Shown: one piece after another, positions 43,229 through 51,427 of the stretch | How the letters are laid out: each line of letters opens with the position of its first letter | Numbering within the stretch: the stretch's first letter is position 1 | Source: Pseudonocardia sp. N23 | Lineage (GTDB): Bacteria > Actinomycetota > Actinomycetes > Mycobacteriales > Pseudonocardiaceae | Reading direction: 5' to 3' | Length of the DNA stretch: 64,000 nucleotides | Assembly: GCF_002583555.1 (NCBI RefSeq) | Contig: NZ_BEGX01000114.1 | Location: 332,954-396,953, forward strand | The notes under the pieces: model-generated | What the model was told of the DNA's origin: nothing | Database searches by the model: none | What the model saw: only the letters and a program-made list of their open reading frames with translations | Translations under genes and position numbers: made by a program

Positions 43229-44590
43229 GTGCGCAAGCGGATCGTGCTGCTGACGGTGGCCGCCTCGACGGTCGCGATCCTGCTGTTCGTGCTGCCGCTC
43301 GCGGTCGTCGCGATGCGCTTCTACACCCGCATCGAGTACGCCGAGCTGGAGAGCCGCGCCCACACCGTCGTCGACCGGATCTCCGACACGGTCCGCGACC
43401 ACGGCGTCCCCGGGCCGCGACAGCTCTACGTCGGCGACGAGGACACCGGCGCGGCGCTCTACGGCCCCGACGCCCAGCGCCTGGTCGGCGACGGCCCGCC
43501 CGCGGGTGAGTGGCTCGTCGACGACACGATCCACAGCGGCGAGGTCCACGAGGGCGACGTCGACGGCGACCTCGTGGTGGCCGTGCCGATCATCGACGAC
43601 GGGGAGGTCGTCGGCGTCGTGCGCGCGGCGACGTCCAGCGGCGACGCGGCGTCCCGGATCGCCACGCGCTGGGTCGAGATGTTCGGCCTCGCCGTCGTCG
43701 CCCTGATCGCGACGTGGGCGTTCGCCCGCTACCAGGCCCGCCGCCTCGCCGACCCGGTCGAGGAGCTGGCCCGCGACGCCGAACGCCTCGGCGACGGCGA
43801 CTTCAGCGTCGAGGAGCGGACCGTCGGGATCCCGGAGGTCGACGAGGTGCGGACCGCCCTCAACGCCACCGCCTCCCGGCTCGACGCCCTCATCGCCCGC
43901 GAACGCGCCTTCTCCGCCGAGGCCTCCCACCAGCTGCGCACCCCGCTGACCGGCCTGCAGCTGCGGCTCGAGGCGGCGCTGCGCACCCCGGGCAGCGACC
44001 ACACCGCGGCGATCCGGGCGAGCCTCGCCGAGGTCGACCGCCTCGAACGCACCATCGCCGACCTGCTGGCGCTGGCCCGCGGCACCCGCCAGCGCGGCGT
44101 CCTCGACCTCGACGCCCTGCTGCACGAGGTCGGGCAGGTGTGGGGACCGCGGCTGGGCAGCCAGTCCCGCGAGCTCGCGTTCGCCGTCGAGCCCGGCATG
44201 CCGCCGATGGAGGCCTCGACCGCCGCGATCCGGCAGGTGTTCACGGTGCTGCTGGGCAACGCCGTCGAGCACGGGGCCGGCCGGGTGACGGTCGGGGTGC
44301 GTGACATCGGCGAGGCCGTGGCGATCGACGTCGCCGACGAGGGCCGCGTGACGCAGGGCTCCGACCTGTTCGACCGGCGCGAGCCCGACTCCGAGGGCCA
44401 CGGCATCGGCCTGGCGCTGGCGCGGCGGCTCGTCGAGGCCGAGGGCGGGCGGCTGCAGCTGACCAGCGCGGACCCGACCCGGCTCACCGCGTTCCTGCCG
44501 ATCGTCACCCCGGCCGCCGACGAGGCGCCGCCGGCCCCGCGGCCCGAGTCCACCGAGGTCCCCGACAGCTCGCCCGCCGCGCGGTCCTAG
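43229..44590 (+). CDS. Two-component sensor histidine kinase
   Basis: The 453-residue kinase has a first membrane helix at ~5-30, an outer sensor region of about 120 residues, a second helix at ~150-167, a HAMP linker, then HisKA with the phospho-accepting His234 in ASHQLRTPL. The ATPase domain has the N box LLGNAVEHG and the G2 box GHGIGLALARRL. The G1 box reads DVADEGRV, so the second Gly of DxGxG is missing. It is followed after 9 bases by its response regulator. Its stop codon TAG lies inside the TAGGCT box of that gene. The signal is unknown. Confidence 0.92.
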   Translation: MRKRIVLLTVAASTVAILLFVLPLAVVAMRFYTRIEYAELESRAHTVVDRISDTVRDHGVPGPRQLYVGDEDTGAALYGPDAQRLVGDGPPAGEWLVDDTIHSGEVHEGDVDGDLVVAVPIIDDGEVVGVVRAATSSGDAASRIATRWVEMFGLAVVALIATWAFARYQARRLADPVEELARDAERLGDGDFSVEERTVGIPEVDEVRTALNATASRLDALIARERAFSAEASHQLRTPLTGLQLRLEAALRTPGSDHTAAIRASLAEVDRLERTIADLLALARGTRQRGVLDLDALLHEVGQVWGPRLGSQSRELAFAVEPGMPPMEASTAAIRQVFTVLLGNAVEHGAGRVTVGVRDIGEAVAIDVADEGRVTQGSDLFDRREPDSEGHGIGLALARRLVEAEGGRLQLTSADPTRLTAFLPIVTPAADEAPPAPRPESTEVPDSSPAARS

Positions 44591-44593
44591 GCT
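44588..44593 (+). promoter_or_regulatory. TAGGCT -10 box overlapping the kinase stop codon
   Basis: TAGGCT ends 6 bases before the GTG of the response regulator, and its TAG is the stop of the kinase gene. The layout is identical to that at 11633-11638, so the regulator may also be made from its own leaderless transcript. Confidence 0.5.
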
Positions 44594-44599
44594 CACCCC

Positions 44600-45289
44600 G
44601 TGGCCCAACTGCTGCTCGTCGAGGACGACGCGACGATCGGGAACGTGCTCCGCGCCAGCCTGGCGTCGTCGGGGCACGAGGTGACCTGGCACTCCGAGGG
44701 CCGTCCCGCGATCGAGTTCGCGACGACGGCCCAGCTCGACCTCGTCCTGCTCGACCTGGGCCTGCCCGACATCGACGGCATCGACGTGTGCCGCCGGGTC
44801 CGCGCGGTGCAGCCCGGCTGCGTCATCGTCATGCTGACGGCACGACACGAGGAGATGGACGTCGTCGTCGGGCTCGAGGCCGGCGCCGACGACTACCTGA
44901 TCAAGCCGATCCGCCTCGGCGAGCTGCTGGCCCGGGTCCGGGCGCACCTGCGCCGGGTCGTCGCGGCCGGCTCCGACGAGACGCAGGTGATCGGCGACCT
45001 CGTCGTCGACGCCGGACGCCGCAGGGTCACGGTGGGCGGCGAGGAGGTCGTGCTGCGCACCAAGGAGTTCGACCTGCTGGCCCGGCTCGCGGCCGAGCCC
45101 GGGGTGGCGCTGAGCCGCAACCAGCTGATGGCCGACGTGTGGGACACCAACTGGTTCGGCTCGACGAAGACCCTCGACGTCCACGTCGCGGCGCTGCGCC
45201 GCAAGCTGGAGTCGGCCACCGCGCCCGAGGCCACGGTCCCGCAGATCGCGACGCTGCGCGGCTTCGGGTACCGCCTCGAGGAGACCTGA
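44600..45289 (+). CDS. OmpR/PhoB-family response regulator
   Basis: The 229-residue regulator has the receiver acidic pair EDD at residues 8-10, the phosphorylated Asp52 in LLDLGLPD, the Thr of MLTAR and Lys in YLIKPIR. The C-terminal winged helix has LRTKEFDLLARL, the transactivation loop NQLMADVWD and HVAALRRKLE, which is typical of OmpR/PhoB DNA-binding domains. It is the partner of the kinase directly upstream. A hairpin at 45342-45356 follows. Targets are unknown; neighbouring polysaccharide genes are natural candidates. Confidence 0.94.
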   Translation: MAQLLLVEDDATIGNVLRASLASSGHEVTWHSEGRPAIEFATTAQLDLVLLDLGLPDIDGIDVCRRVRAVQPGCVIVMLTARHEEMDVVVGLEAGADDYLIKPIRLGELLARVRAHLRRVVAAGSDETQVIGDLVVDAGRRRVTVGGEEVVLRTKEFDLLARLAAEPGVALSRNQLMADVWDTNWFGSTKTLDVHVAALRRKLESATAPEATVPQIATLRGFGYRLEET

Positions 45290-45341
45290 CCCGCCCTCGT
45301 TCTGCAGGAACGGCACTGTCCCGCAATCCGGGTGCGGGAAG

Positions 45342-45356
45342 GTGCCGGTCCGGCAC
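45342..45356 (+). terminator. Hairpin after the two-component operon
   Basis: GTGCCG and CGGCAC form a perfect 6-bp stem around a 3-base loop about 50 bases after the regulator stop. It may end the kinase/regulator transcript. Confidence 0.35.
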
Positions 45357-45489
45357 GCCGGGACCGTCCGCGTACGGGCGGCGACAGCCGGTAGCGACCG
45401 CGTGGCCGACGCTGTGACATGGGAAACCCTTGCCGGACGGTAGCGCCGGCTTTGCCGACCGCTAACCGTCCCCCGTCGAGACTGGGTCC

Positions 45490-46680
45490 ATGACCGCGAC
45501 GCTCCCCGTCTCCAACCCGACCGACACCGACGCGACCCCCCGCTCCGCGCGGCGTGTCCTCGTCACCGGTGTCGAGCACGCGGGTGGGCTGGCCGCGCTG
45601 CGCGGGCTGGCCGCGGCCGGGTACGAGCCGTGGGCCGCGACCGACGACATGTCCTCCTACGGCGCGCTGTCGCGGTCCTCGGGTGGCGTCGTCGAGGTCG
45701 CCGACCCGCGCCTGGACGCGGAGCGCTTCGCCCGCGACCTCGTCGAGGCCGCCGCGCGCATCGGCGCCGTGGCCGTCCTTCCCGGCACCGAGGCCGGGCT
45801 CATCGCCCTCGGCCGCCACCGCGACCTGTTCCCGGGCGATGTCGCGGTCGGTGCCCCCGACGTCGACGACACCGTCGCCGCGCTCGACAAGGACGCGCTC
45901 GCCGGGCTGGCCGCCCGCGCGGGGTTCCGCACCCCGCCGACGCTGCGGCTCTCGGCCGCCGACGTCGCCGCCGCCGACATCACGTTCCCGGTCGTCGTGA
46001 AGCCGGTCCGCTCCGAGCTCGTCACCGACGACGGCCTGGCCCGCTTCGAGGTCACGCAGGCCGCACACCGCGCCGAGCTGGCGTCGACGCTGGCCGCCCT
46101 GCCCGGCCGGGAGGGCCTCGTCCAGCCCTACCTGAGCGGGCGCATCCGCACCGTCAACGGCGTCGCGTGGAAGGGCGAGACCCTCACGACCGTGCACAAG
46201 CTGGCCGAGCGCACCTGGCCCGCCGACTGCGGCGTCGTCACCTGGGCCGAGACCGTCGAGCGTGACGAGCAGCTCGAGGCGGCGGCCCGCGCGCTGATCG
46301 CCGAGCTCGGCTGGAGCGGCCTGTTCAACCTCCAGCTCATCGAGTCCGGCCCTCACCACTACCTGATCGACGTGAACCCGCGGATGTACCACTCGCTGGG
46401 GCTGGCGGTCGCCGCCGGCGTCAACCTGCCCGCGATGTGGACGGACCTGCTGCTGGGCGAGCGGCCCGAGGTCGCCGAGTACAGCCGCGGCGTGCGGTTC
46501 CGGTCCGAGGAGGACGTCCGCAGCCTGTGGGCGATGTTCCGGGCCGGCAAGCGCGGTGCGGCGATCCGCGGCCTGCTGCCGCACGCACGCACGACCCACG
46601 CGGTGGCGTCGGTGGCCGACCCTCGTCCGCTGGCCGCGGTGGTCCGGCGCGCGATCCGTGTCGCCACGCGCCGTCGCTGA
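45490..46680 (+). CDS. ATP-grasp ligase-like protein (copy 2)
   Basis: The 396-residue protein has an N-terminal Rossmann-type part (RRVLVTGVEHAGGLAALRGL), LDKDALAGLAARAGFRTPP and FPVVVKPVRSE with the ATP-binding Lys. The metal site lies in LFNLQLIESGPHHYLIDVNPRMYHSLGLA, with the Glu, Asp, Asn and Arg of ATP-grasp enzymes in place. It resembles the carbamoyl-phosphate-synthase-like ligases found in polysaccharide loci. It is not a close copy of the protein at 37258-38523. ATG 45490 is 200 bases from the regulator. Its substrate is unknown; amino-acid addition is a possibility. Confidence 0.82.
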   Translation: MTATLPVSNPTDTDATPRSARRVLVTGVEHAGGLAALRGLAAAGYEPWAATDDMSSYGALSRSSGGVVEVADPRLDAERFARDLVEAAARIGAVAVLPGTEAGLIALGRHRDLFPGDVAVGAPDVDDTVAALDKDALAGLAARAGFRTPPTLRLSAADVAAADITFPVVVKPVRSELVTDDGLARFEVTQAAHRAELASTLAALPGREGLVQPYLSGRIRTVNGVAWKGETLTTVHKLAERTWPADCGVVTWAETVERDEQLEAAARALIAELGWSGLFNLQLIESGPHHYLIDVNPRMYHSLGLAVAAGVNLPAMWTDLLLGERPEVAEYSRGVRFRSEEDVRSLWAMFRAGKRGAAIRGLLPHARTTHAVASVADPRPLAAVVRRAIRVATRRR

Positions 46681-46702
46681 CCGGACCCTCGACGACCCGC
46701 TG

Positions 46703-46729
46703 GTTCACCGACCCGGGTCTTCGGTGACC
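46703..46729 (+). terminator. Hairpin downstream of the second ATP-grasp gene
   Basis: CACCG and CGGTG arms pair around a loop that holds ACCCGGGT, shortly after the stop codon. It is a weak terminator candidate. The remainder of the 242-base gap to the beta-helix gene, including TCACC/GGTGA arms near 46815-46835, is probably promoter. Confidence 0.35.
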
Positions 46730-46922
46730 CACATGGTCACGGACTGTCGCCGCCGTGCGGCCACATCAGTCACACCCGTCGCATAACACGACTGGGTTCA
46801 CTCCCGACCATGTTGTCACCCTGATAGGTGATCTTCACTCTCGAGCTTCGGCGTGCCGTGATCGAGCTGGCTAGCGTCCCGACGTCATCGCCACTCCTTC
46901 GGATAGAACGGCCGAGGCAACC

Positions 46923-48746
46923 ATGTACGCAAAGCGACCGGCACGGACCCGACGCTCCCTCGCGGGCGCCGCGCTCGTCGTCGCCATGGCCGTGCTCCTG
47001 GCGGTCGTGGTGAACTCCGCCGCGCCCCGATCCGAGGACCCGGTGGCCGACGCCGCGGCGTCCGTCCCCGCCCAGACCGCTGCCGGCACCACACTGCGCG
47101 TCGCCGCCGACGGCTCCGGCCAGTACAGGACGATCTCCGAGGCCGCGGCCGCCGCGAAGCCCGGCGACACCGTCCTGATCGCCCCCGGCAGCTACGCCTC
47201 GTTCCAGGTCCCGACGAGCGGCACCACCGACAAGCCGATCACCTTCCAGGCCGGCCCCGGCGGCAAGGTGACGCTGACCAGCGGCGGCACGAGCAACGGC
47301 CGTCTCGACCTCAGCGGCCGCTCGAACCTGCGCTTCGTCGGCATCGGCGTCTCGAAGTCCAGCCGCTTCGGCATCTACGCCGACAAGGCACAGAACATCG
47401 TCCTGCAGAACTGCGAGGTGGCCGACTCCCAGGACGGCGGGGCGGTCTTCATCGCCGGGTCGAACATCCGCATCGTCGGCTGCGACGTGCACGGCAACAA
47501 CGCCAGGGGCACCAGCGCCGACATGGAGGGCATCAGCCTCGAGAACGTCGACGGGTTCGAGATCGCCGGGAACCACGTCCACGACAACGGCGAGGAGGGC
47601 ATCGACGCGAAGTACGAGACCCGCAACGGCTCGATCCACGGCAACCGCGTCGAGAACAACCGCGGCCCCAACATCTACGTCGACTCCGCGCACCAGATCA
47701 AGGTGTACGACAACATCTCGATCGGCGCGAAGGAGAGCTCGAAGGCGGGCATCGCGCTGGCCGTCGAGAACTACTCGTCGACCCGCAAGACCTACTCCGT
47801 GCAGATCTACAACAACGTGATGATCGGCAACGCCGGCGGCGGCATGAGCTTCTGGACCGAGGGCAGCGGCTCGTTCACCGACATCTCGGTCGTGAACAAC
47901 ACGTTCGTCGCCAACAAGAAGGCGGGCATCTCGATCGCCGGCGGACAGTTCGCGGGCACGAACATCCTGCGCAACAACCTGTTCAGCGGGAACCCGGCCG
48001 ACGTCTCGGGCAGCGCGTCGGCGTTCGAGGCCGACCACAACCTGTTCTCCGGCAGTGGGATCGGCGCCAACCTCATCACGGGCGTGGTGAAGTTCGTGAA
48101 CGCGACCGCCAACGACCTGCGGCTCGCGCCGGGCTCGGCCGGCCTCGACGCCGGGTCCACCGACGCCGCCCCCACCACCGACCTCACCGGGGCCCCGCGC
48201 CCGAGCGGCAAGGGCGTCGACGTCGGCGCCTACGAGCTGCAGGTCGCGCCCCCGACCACCGCCCCCGTCGTGCCGACCACCGTTCCCGTCGTCCCTACCA
48301 CCGTGCCGGTCGTCCCGACCACAGTCCCGGTCGTCCCGACCACAGTCCCGGTCGTCCCGACGACAGTCCCGGTCGTGCCGACCACCGTCGCGCCTCCGAC
48401 GACCGTGGTCCCTGCCGTGAGCTCGGCGCCGGTGGTGCCGTCGACGGTGACCTCACCTGCGGTGTCGGTCCCGGTGGTCCCCCCGGTCTCCGTCCCGGTC
48501 GTCCCCGCCGAGGGCGTGACCGCCGTCCCGCCGGTCCCGCCGGTCCCGCCGGTCCCGCCGGTCCAAGCGTCCGCGGTGTGCGTTCCCTTCGTGCCGGCAT
48601 GGGTCGTCCCCGCCGCCGGATCTCGGCCGGGCGTCCCGGCCGGGGTCACGCCGGCTTCTGTGACCATGTCGTTCTTCCCGATCGGGCTGATGACGGTTCC
48701 GGGGCCGGTGCCCTTCGTCATCCCGTGCGCCCTCCCCCGGACGTGA
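46923..48746 (+). CDS. Secreted right-handed beta-helix protein with a Val/Pro/Thr repeat tail
   Basis: The 607-residue protein has a basic start and hydrophobic helix at ~11-33, which is a signal peptide or anchor. Residues ~55-430 form a parallel beta-helix of the pectate-lyase type: an opening GSGQYRTISEAAAAAKPGD, then rungs such as NIRIVGCDVHGNNARG and GFEIAGNHVHDNGEEGIDAK, ending PSGKGVDVGAYEL. The C-terminal third is six VVPTTVP repeats, PPVPPV repeats and a Cys-containing end with FPIGLMTVPG. No DPHD motif of AlgG-type epimerases is seen. Polysaccharide lyase or binding is the best guess. Confidence 0.8.
   Translation: MYAKRPARTRRSLAGAALVVAMAVLLAVVVNSAAPRSEDPVADAAASVPAQTAAGTTLRVAADGSGQYRTISEAAAAAKPGDTVLIAPGSYASFQVPTSGTTDKPITFQAGPGGKVTLTSGGTSNGRLDLSGRSNLRFVGIGVSKSSRFGIYADKAQNIVLQNCEVADSQDGGAVFIAGSNIRIVGCDVHGNNARGTSADMEGISLENVDGFEIAGNHVHDNGEEGIDAKYETRNGSIHGNRVENNRGPNIYVDSAHQIKVYDNISIGAKESSKAGIALAVENYSSTRKTYSVQIYNNVMIGNAGGGMSFWTEGSGSFTDISVVNNTFVANKKAGISIAGGQFAGTNILRNNLFSGNPADVSGSASAFEADHNLFSGSGIGANLITGVVKFVNATANDLRLAPGSAGLDAGSTDAAPTTDLTGAPRPSGKGVDVGAYELQVAPPTTAPVVPTTVPVVPTTVPVVPTTVPVVPTTVPVVPTTVPVVPTTVAPPTTVVPAVSSAPVVPSTVTSPAVSVPVVPPVSVPVVPAEGVTAVPPVPPVPPVPPVQASAVCVPFVPAWVVPAAGSRPGVPAGVTPASVTMSFFPIGLMTVPGPVPFVIPCALPRT
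48267..48392 (+). repeat. Six 21-bp tandem repeats coding VVPTTVP
   Basis: Six units of 21 bases follow one another without gaps; the middle ones are nearly identical in DNA and the outer ones diverge at third positions. A second array of 9-base ccggtcccg units coding PPV lies at about 48531-48563. Confidence 0.9.
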
Positions 48747-48762
48747 CCGGCCGCTGACCCAC

Positions 48763-48825
48763 CGCCGAGTTCGACGTCGGACTGGCTCCCGTTGCGGCGC
48801 AACCAGTCCGACGTCGAACTCGGCG
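48763..48825. terminator. Perfect 23-bp inverted repeat between convergent genes
   Basis: The arms at 48763-48785 and 48803-48825 are perfect reverse complements over 23 bases. The 17-base loop, with the first base of the second arm, holds a smaller palindrome, GTTGCGGCGCAAC. The element lies between the end of the beta-helix gene and the end of the sensor kinase gene on the other strand, so it can serve both as a terminator. Confidence 0.85.
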
Positions 48826-48827
48826 TG

Positions 48828-50318
48828 TCAGTTCCGGCCGCGGACCGATTCGTCGGCCGCGGGGACCCGATCGGCGGCCGCGACGTCGCCGTCGGCGGCA
48901 ACCAGGCGCAGCCGGGCGAGGGTGCCCGGCCCACCCGCGGCCGGCCGCAGTACCAGGCTGCCGCCCTCGTGCTCGGCGAGCCGGCGACTGATGTGCAGCC
49001 CCAGCCCGGTGCCGCCGGCGCCGATGTCGCGGGTGCCACGCTCGAACAGGATCTCGGGGTCGCCGGCCGGCAGTCCCGGACCGTGGTCGCGCACGTCGAC
49101 GACGACCGCGGCGCCGTCCTGGCGGGCCGTCAGCAGGACGGGGGCGCCGTGGGCGTGCCGGTCGCAGTTGGCCAGCAGGTTCGTGACGATCTGTGACAGC
49201 ACCGCCGAGTCGCCGCGGGCCTGCAGCCCCGGCTCGACGTGCAGGTCCACCTGCTCCCCCGGCCCCGCGGCGCGGAGCGCGACCAGCCCCGTCAGCACGG
49301 GCTCGAGGGAGTAGGTGCCGTCGACGGTGAGCTCCTCGCCGTCGAGGATGCGGTGCAGCCGGCCCAGCTCCGAGAGGACGGCGAGCTTGAGCCGCGCGTG
49401 CTCGTCATCGCCCCCGTCGGCACCGAGGAGGTGGGTGATGCCGGCCAGGCCGGCGAGCCCGTTGCGCAGTTCGTGGTCGCGCTCGGCCGCGTGCTCGGCG
49501 GCGCGTTCCATGTGCCGGGCCGCGGTTTCGAGCTCCTCGCGGTGGACCGTCTCGCGACGGCGCACCGTGCTCAGCGCCGACGCCGCGAGCCGGCCGACCC
49601 CGAGGAGGACGATCGCCAGGCCGATCAGGCGCAGCGCCCCGAACGCGAGCCCCGCGGCCGCACCGGTCGATGCGAGCAGCCGGTAGAGCTGCGCCGCCGC
49701 GATCACGACGAGGCCGAGCCCGATCCGGGCCCGCGGCAGGGAGCGTTTGCGCAGCGCGTCGGCGACGAACCCGACCGCGACGATCGCCCAGCCGACGAGC
49801 ACCACAAACGTCGGGATCGGGCCCTCGACGAGCACCCTGATCGACTCGGTGCCGGGCACGGTCAGGGAGGCGACGGTCGCGACGGCACCGAGAGCGGCGA
49901 CGACCCAGCCGCCCCACCAGCCGGCCCGCTGCGGCGGGCGGACGGCGACGACCAGGAGGATCAGCGCGGTGGCGTAGGCGACGAGCCGGGCGAGCCGGTG
50001 CGGGACGTCGAGAGTCGCGCCGGGGGCGGCCGCCGTCCACGGCAGCACGACGACGCAGTAGAGGACCAGCGCCGGTGCGAGCCACGCCATCCGCAGGTCG
50101 CCGAACAGCCGGCCGACGACGACCGAGAGGATCGCCGAGCCCGCCCCGACCGCGGCCGCGGCGACCGTCAGCGTGGCGATCGCGAGCGCGGGGTCGACGG
50201 TCGAGACCGGCCCGCTGACCAGTCCGCGGGCCAGCATGACCCCGGCCCCGACGCACACCACCGCGGCAGCCAGCACGTCGACGGCCAGCCGTGCGGGGAA
50301 CCGCACCGCCTTCGACAC
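48828..50318 (-). CDS. Orphan membrane sensor histidine kinase
   Basis: The 496-residue protein has about seven hydrophobic segments in residues ~12-255 with almost no outer loops. A coiled region, the H box ERDHELRNGL with His282 and the ATPase domain follow, with LLANCDRHA (N box), DVRDHGPGLP (G1) and GGTGLGLHISRRL (G2). This is a kinase that senses within the membrane. No response regulator lies next to it. GTG 50318 is the likely start; AGGAGG is present but about 13 bases upstream. Its target is unknown. Confidence 0.88.
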   Translation of the reverse strand: MSKAVRFPARLAVDVLAAAVVCVGAGVMLARGLVSGPVSTVDPALAIATLTVAAAAVGAGSAILSVVVGRLFGDLRMAWLAPALVLYCVVVLPWTAAAPGATLDVPHRLARLVAYATALILLVVAVRPPQRAGWWGGWVVAALGAVATVASLTVPGTESIRVLVEGPIPTFVVLVGWAIVAVGFVADALRKRSLPRARIGLGLVVIAAAQLYRLLASTGAAAGLAFGALRLIGLAIVLLGVGRLAASALSTVRRRETVHREELETAARHMERAAEHAAERDHELRNGLAGLAGITHLLGADGGDDEHARLKLAVLSELGRLHRILDGEELTVDGTYSLEPVLTGLVALRAAGPGEQVDLHVEPGLQARGDSAVLSQIVTNLLANCDRHAHGAPVLLTARQDGAAVVVDVRDHGPGLPAGDPEILFERGTRDIGAGGTGLGLHISRRLAEHEGGSLVLRPAAGGPGTLARLRLVAADGDVAAADRVPAADESVRGRN

Positions 50319-50423
50319 CTCGACCCTTCACCTCCTGCTAGGGAGTGAACGGGATCACACCGAGGTGCTCATGCCAACCGCGCGCGTGCACATGACACGG
50401 CCCCGGGTAACCCGGACGCCGCG

Positions 50424-50879
50424 TCAGACAGCGACCCTCTCGCGGATGCCCAGGTGCTGGATGGGCGCGTGCTTGCCGGCCTGGTCGGCCAGCATCCGCA
50501 GCCCGCTCAGCAGCCCACCGAAGAGGTCGCCCTCCTTGAAGGACGCCACCATGCTCATGATGGCCAGCTTCGCGCTGCGGTCGGGCAGCCGGACGCGCGC
50601 GTCGTGGCCGGTGAGGACCTCGACGAAGCGCTGCCCCGGGCTGACCGCGATGAGTACGGCGTCGGCCGCGCCCTCGACGCCCGCGTGCAGCTCGCCCGTC
50701 CGCGTCACCGGGTCGTCGCCCAGGTCGCCGACATAGACGGTGAAGCGCAGCCCGGTCGAGCGGCTGGCCAGCATCATCGCCTCGTCGATCCGCGCCAGCT
50801 GCTGCGGCGTGAACGCCGTCGCCTCCGGCTGGTTGGCGGCGTAGTCCTCGGCCGCGGAGACTCGCCCGGACAGGGTCAC
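50424..50879 (-). CDS. DUF5130/PRSAF1-like respiratory supercomplex factor, apparently frameshifted at the start
   Basis: The 151 residues in frame from GTG 50879 match the DUF5130 family: TLSGRVS, LARIDEAM, FTVYVGDLG, AVSPGQRFVEVLTG, MSMVASFKEGDLFGGL and LRMLADQAG. In mycobacteria a member next to ctaJ co-purifies with the respiratory supercomplex (PRSAF1). The same frame upstream of 50879 still reads like the family N-terminus (AVDPKDLPDGAN) but has no start codon before the ctaJ stop. GTG 50947 has GGAGG at ideal spacing and reads SGDHDTGTA in the next frame. One missing base near 50911-50925 would join the two. Either a sequencing error or a real mutation is possible. Confidence 0.75.
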   Translation of the reverse strand: MTLSGRVSAAEDYAANQPEATAFTPQQLARIDEAMMLASRSTGLRFTVYVGDLGDDPVTRTGELHAGVEGAADAVLIAVSPGQRFVEVLTGHDARVRLPDRSAKLAIMSMVASFKEGDLFGGLLSGLRMLADQAGKHAPIQHLGIRERVAV

Positions 50880-50936
50880 GTTCGCGCCGTCCGGAAGGTC
50901 CTTCGGGTCGACGGCGGTGCCGTGCCCGTGTCGTGG

Positions 50937-51176
50937 TCACCACTCACCGCGCGCACCTCCTCGTCCGGTCGTCGCGGCCGGGTCGTCGACCTGCCCCGGG
51001 GGCAGACCGGTGCCCACCGGGTTCGCCGTCCAGAACAGCGGCTCGTGCGTCCACGGCTGGCCGACGCGGTAGCGCGACCGGCGGCCGCGGTTGCGACCGA
51101 CGATCACAGCGAAGAAAGCCCCGTAGACGGCGGCCGGGATCAGCACGTAGATGCCGATGGTCTGCCACACGCTCAT
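50937..51176 (-). CDS. ctaJ: Small membrane protein, probable cytochrome aa3 subunit CtaJ
   Basis: The 79-residue protein has one membrane helix (IGIYVLIPAAVYGAFFAVIV) followed by a basic stretch and the block YRVGQPWTHEPLFWTAN. A short helix followed by YxxGQPWxxxPxxW is the pattern of the actinobacterial cytochrome oxidase accessory subunit CtaJ. The neighbour on the same strand is a DUF5130 protein, as in mycobacteria, where both belong to the III2-IV2 supercomplex. This context supports the call more than the short sequence does. Its last bases overlap the proposed true start of the DUF5130 gene. Confidence 0.6.
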   Translation of the reverse strand: MSVWQTIGIYVLIPAAVYGAFFAVIVGRNRGRRSRYRVGQPWTHEPLFWTANPVGTGLPPGQVDDPAATTGRGGARGEW

Positions 51177-51427
51177 AGCGGTAGAAGGTAGTGCACCGAG
51201 TCCCGTCGCAGGTCATCGACCGACGGCGATCACAGCCGTCGCATCCCCGTCGTGGGGGAGATCACCGGTGACCCGAGGGCGCCGCACACCCCCGTGCCAT
51301 CGCGTGAGCCGCCGACCACGCTGCGTCGAATTGCGCCGCCGGACGTGTGACCGGTTCGGGCGCCCGTTAACGCCACCACCACACAGAGCGAGCATTCCGA
51401 CGACGGACTAGCCCAGAAGGGGGCATC

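Noticed and set aside
46923..48746. AlgG-type mannuronan C5-epimerase identity of the beta-helix protein
   Set aside because: The characteristic DPHD motif is not present; only the general beta-helix fold is supported.
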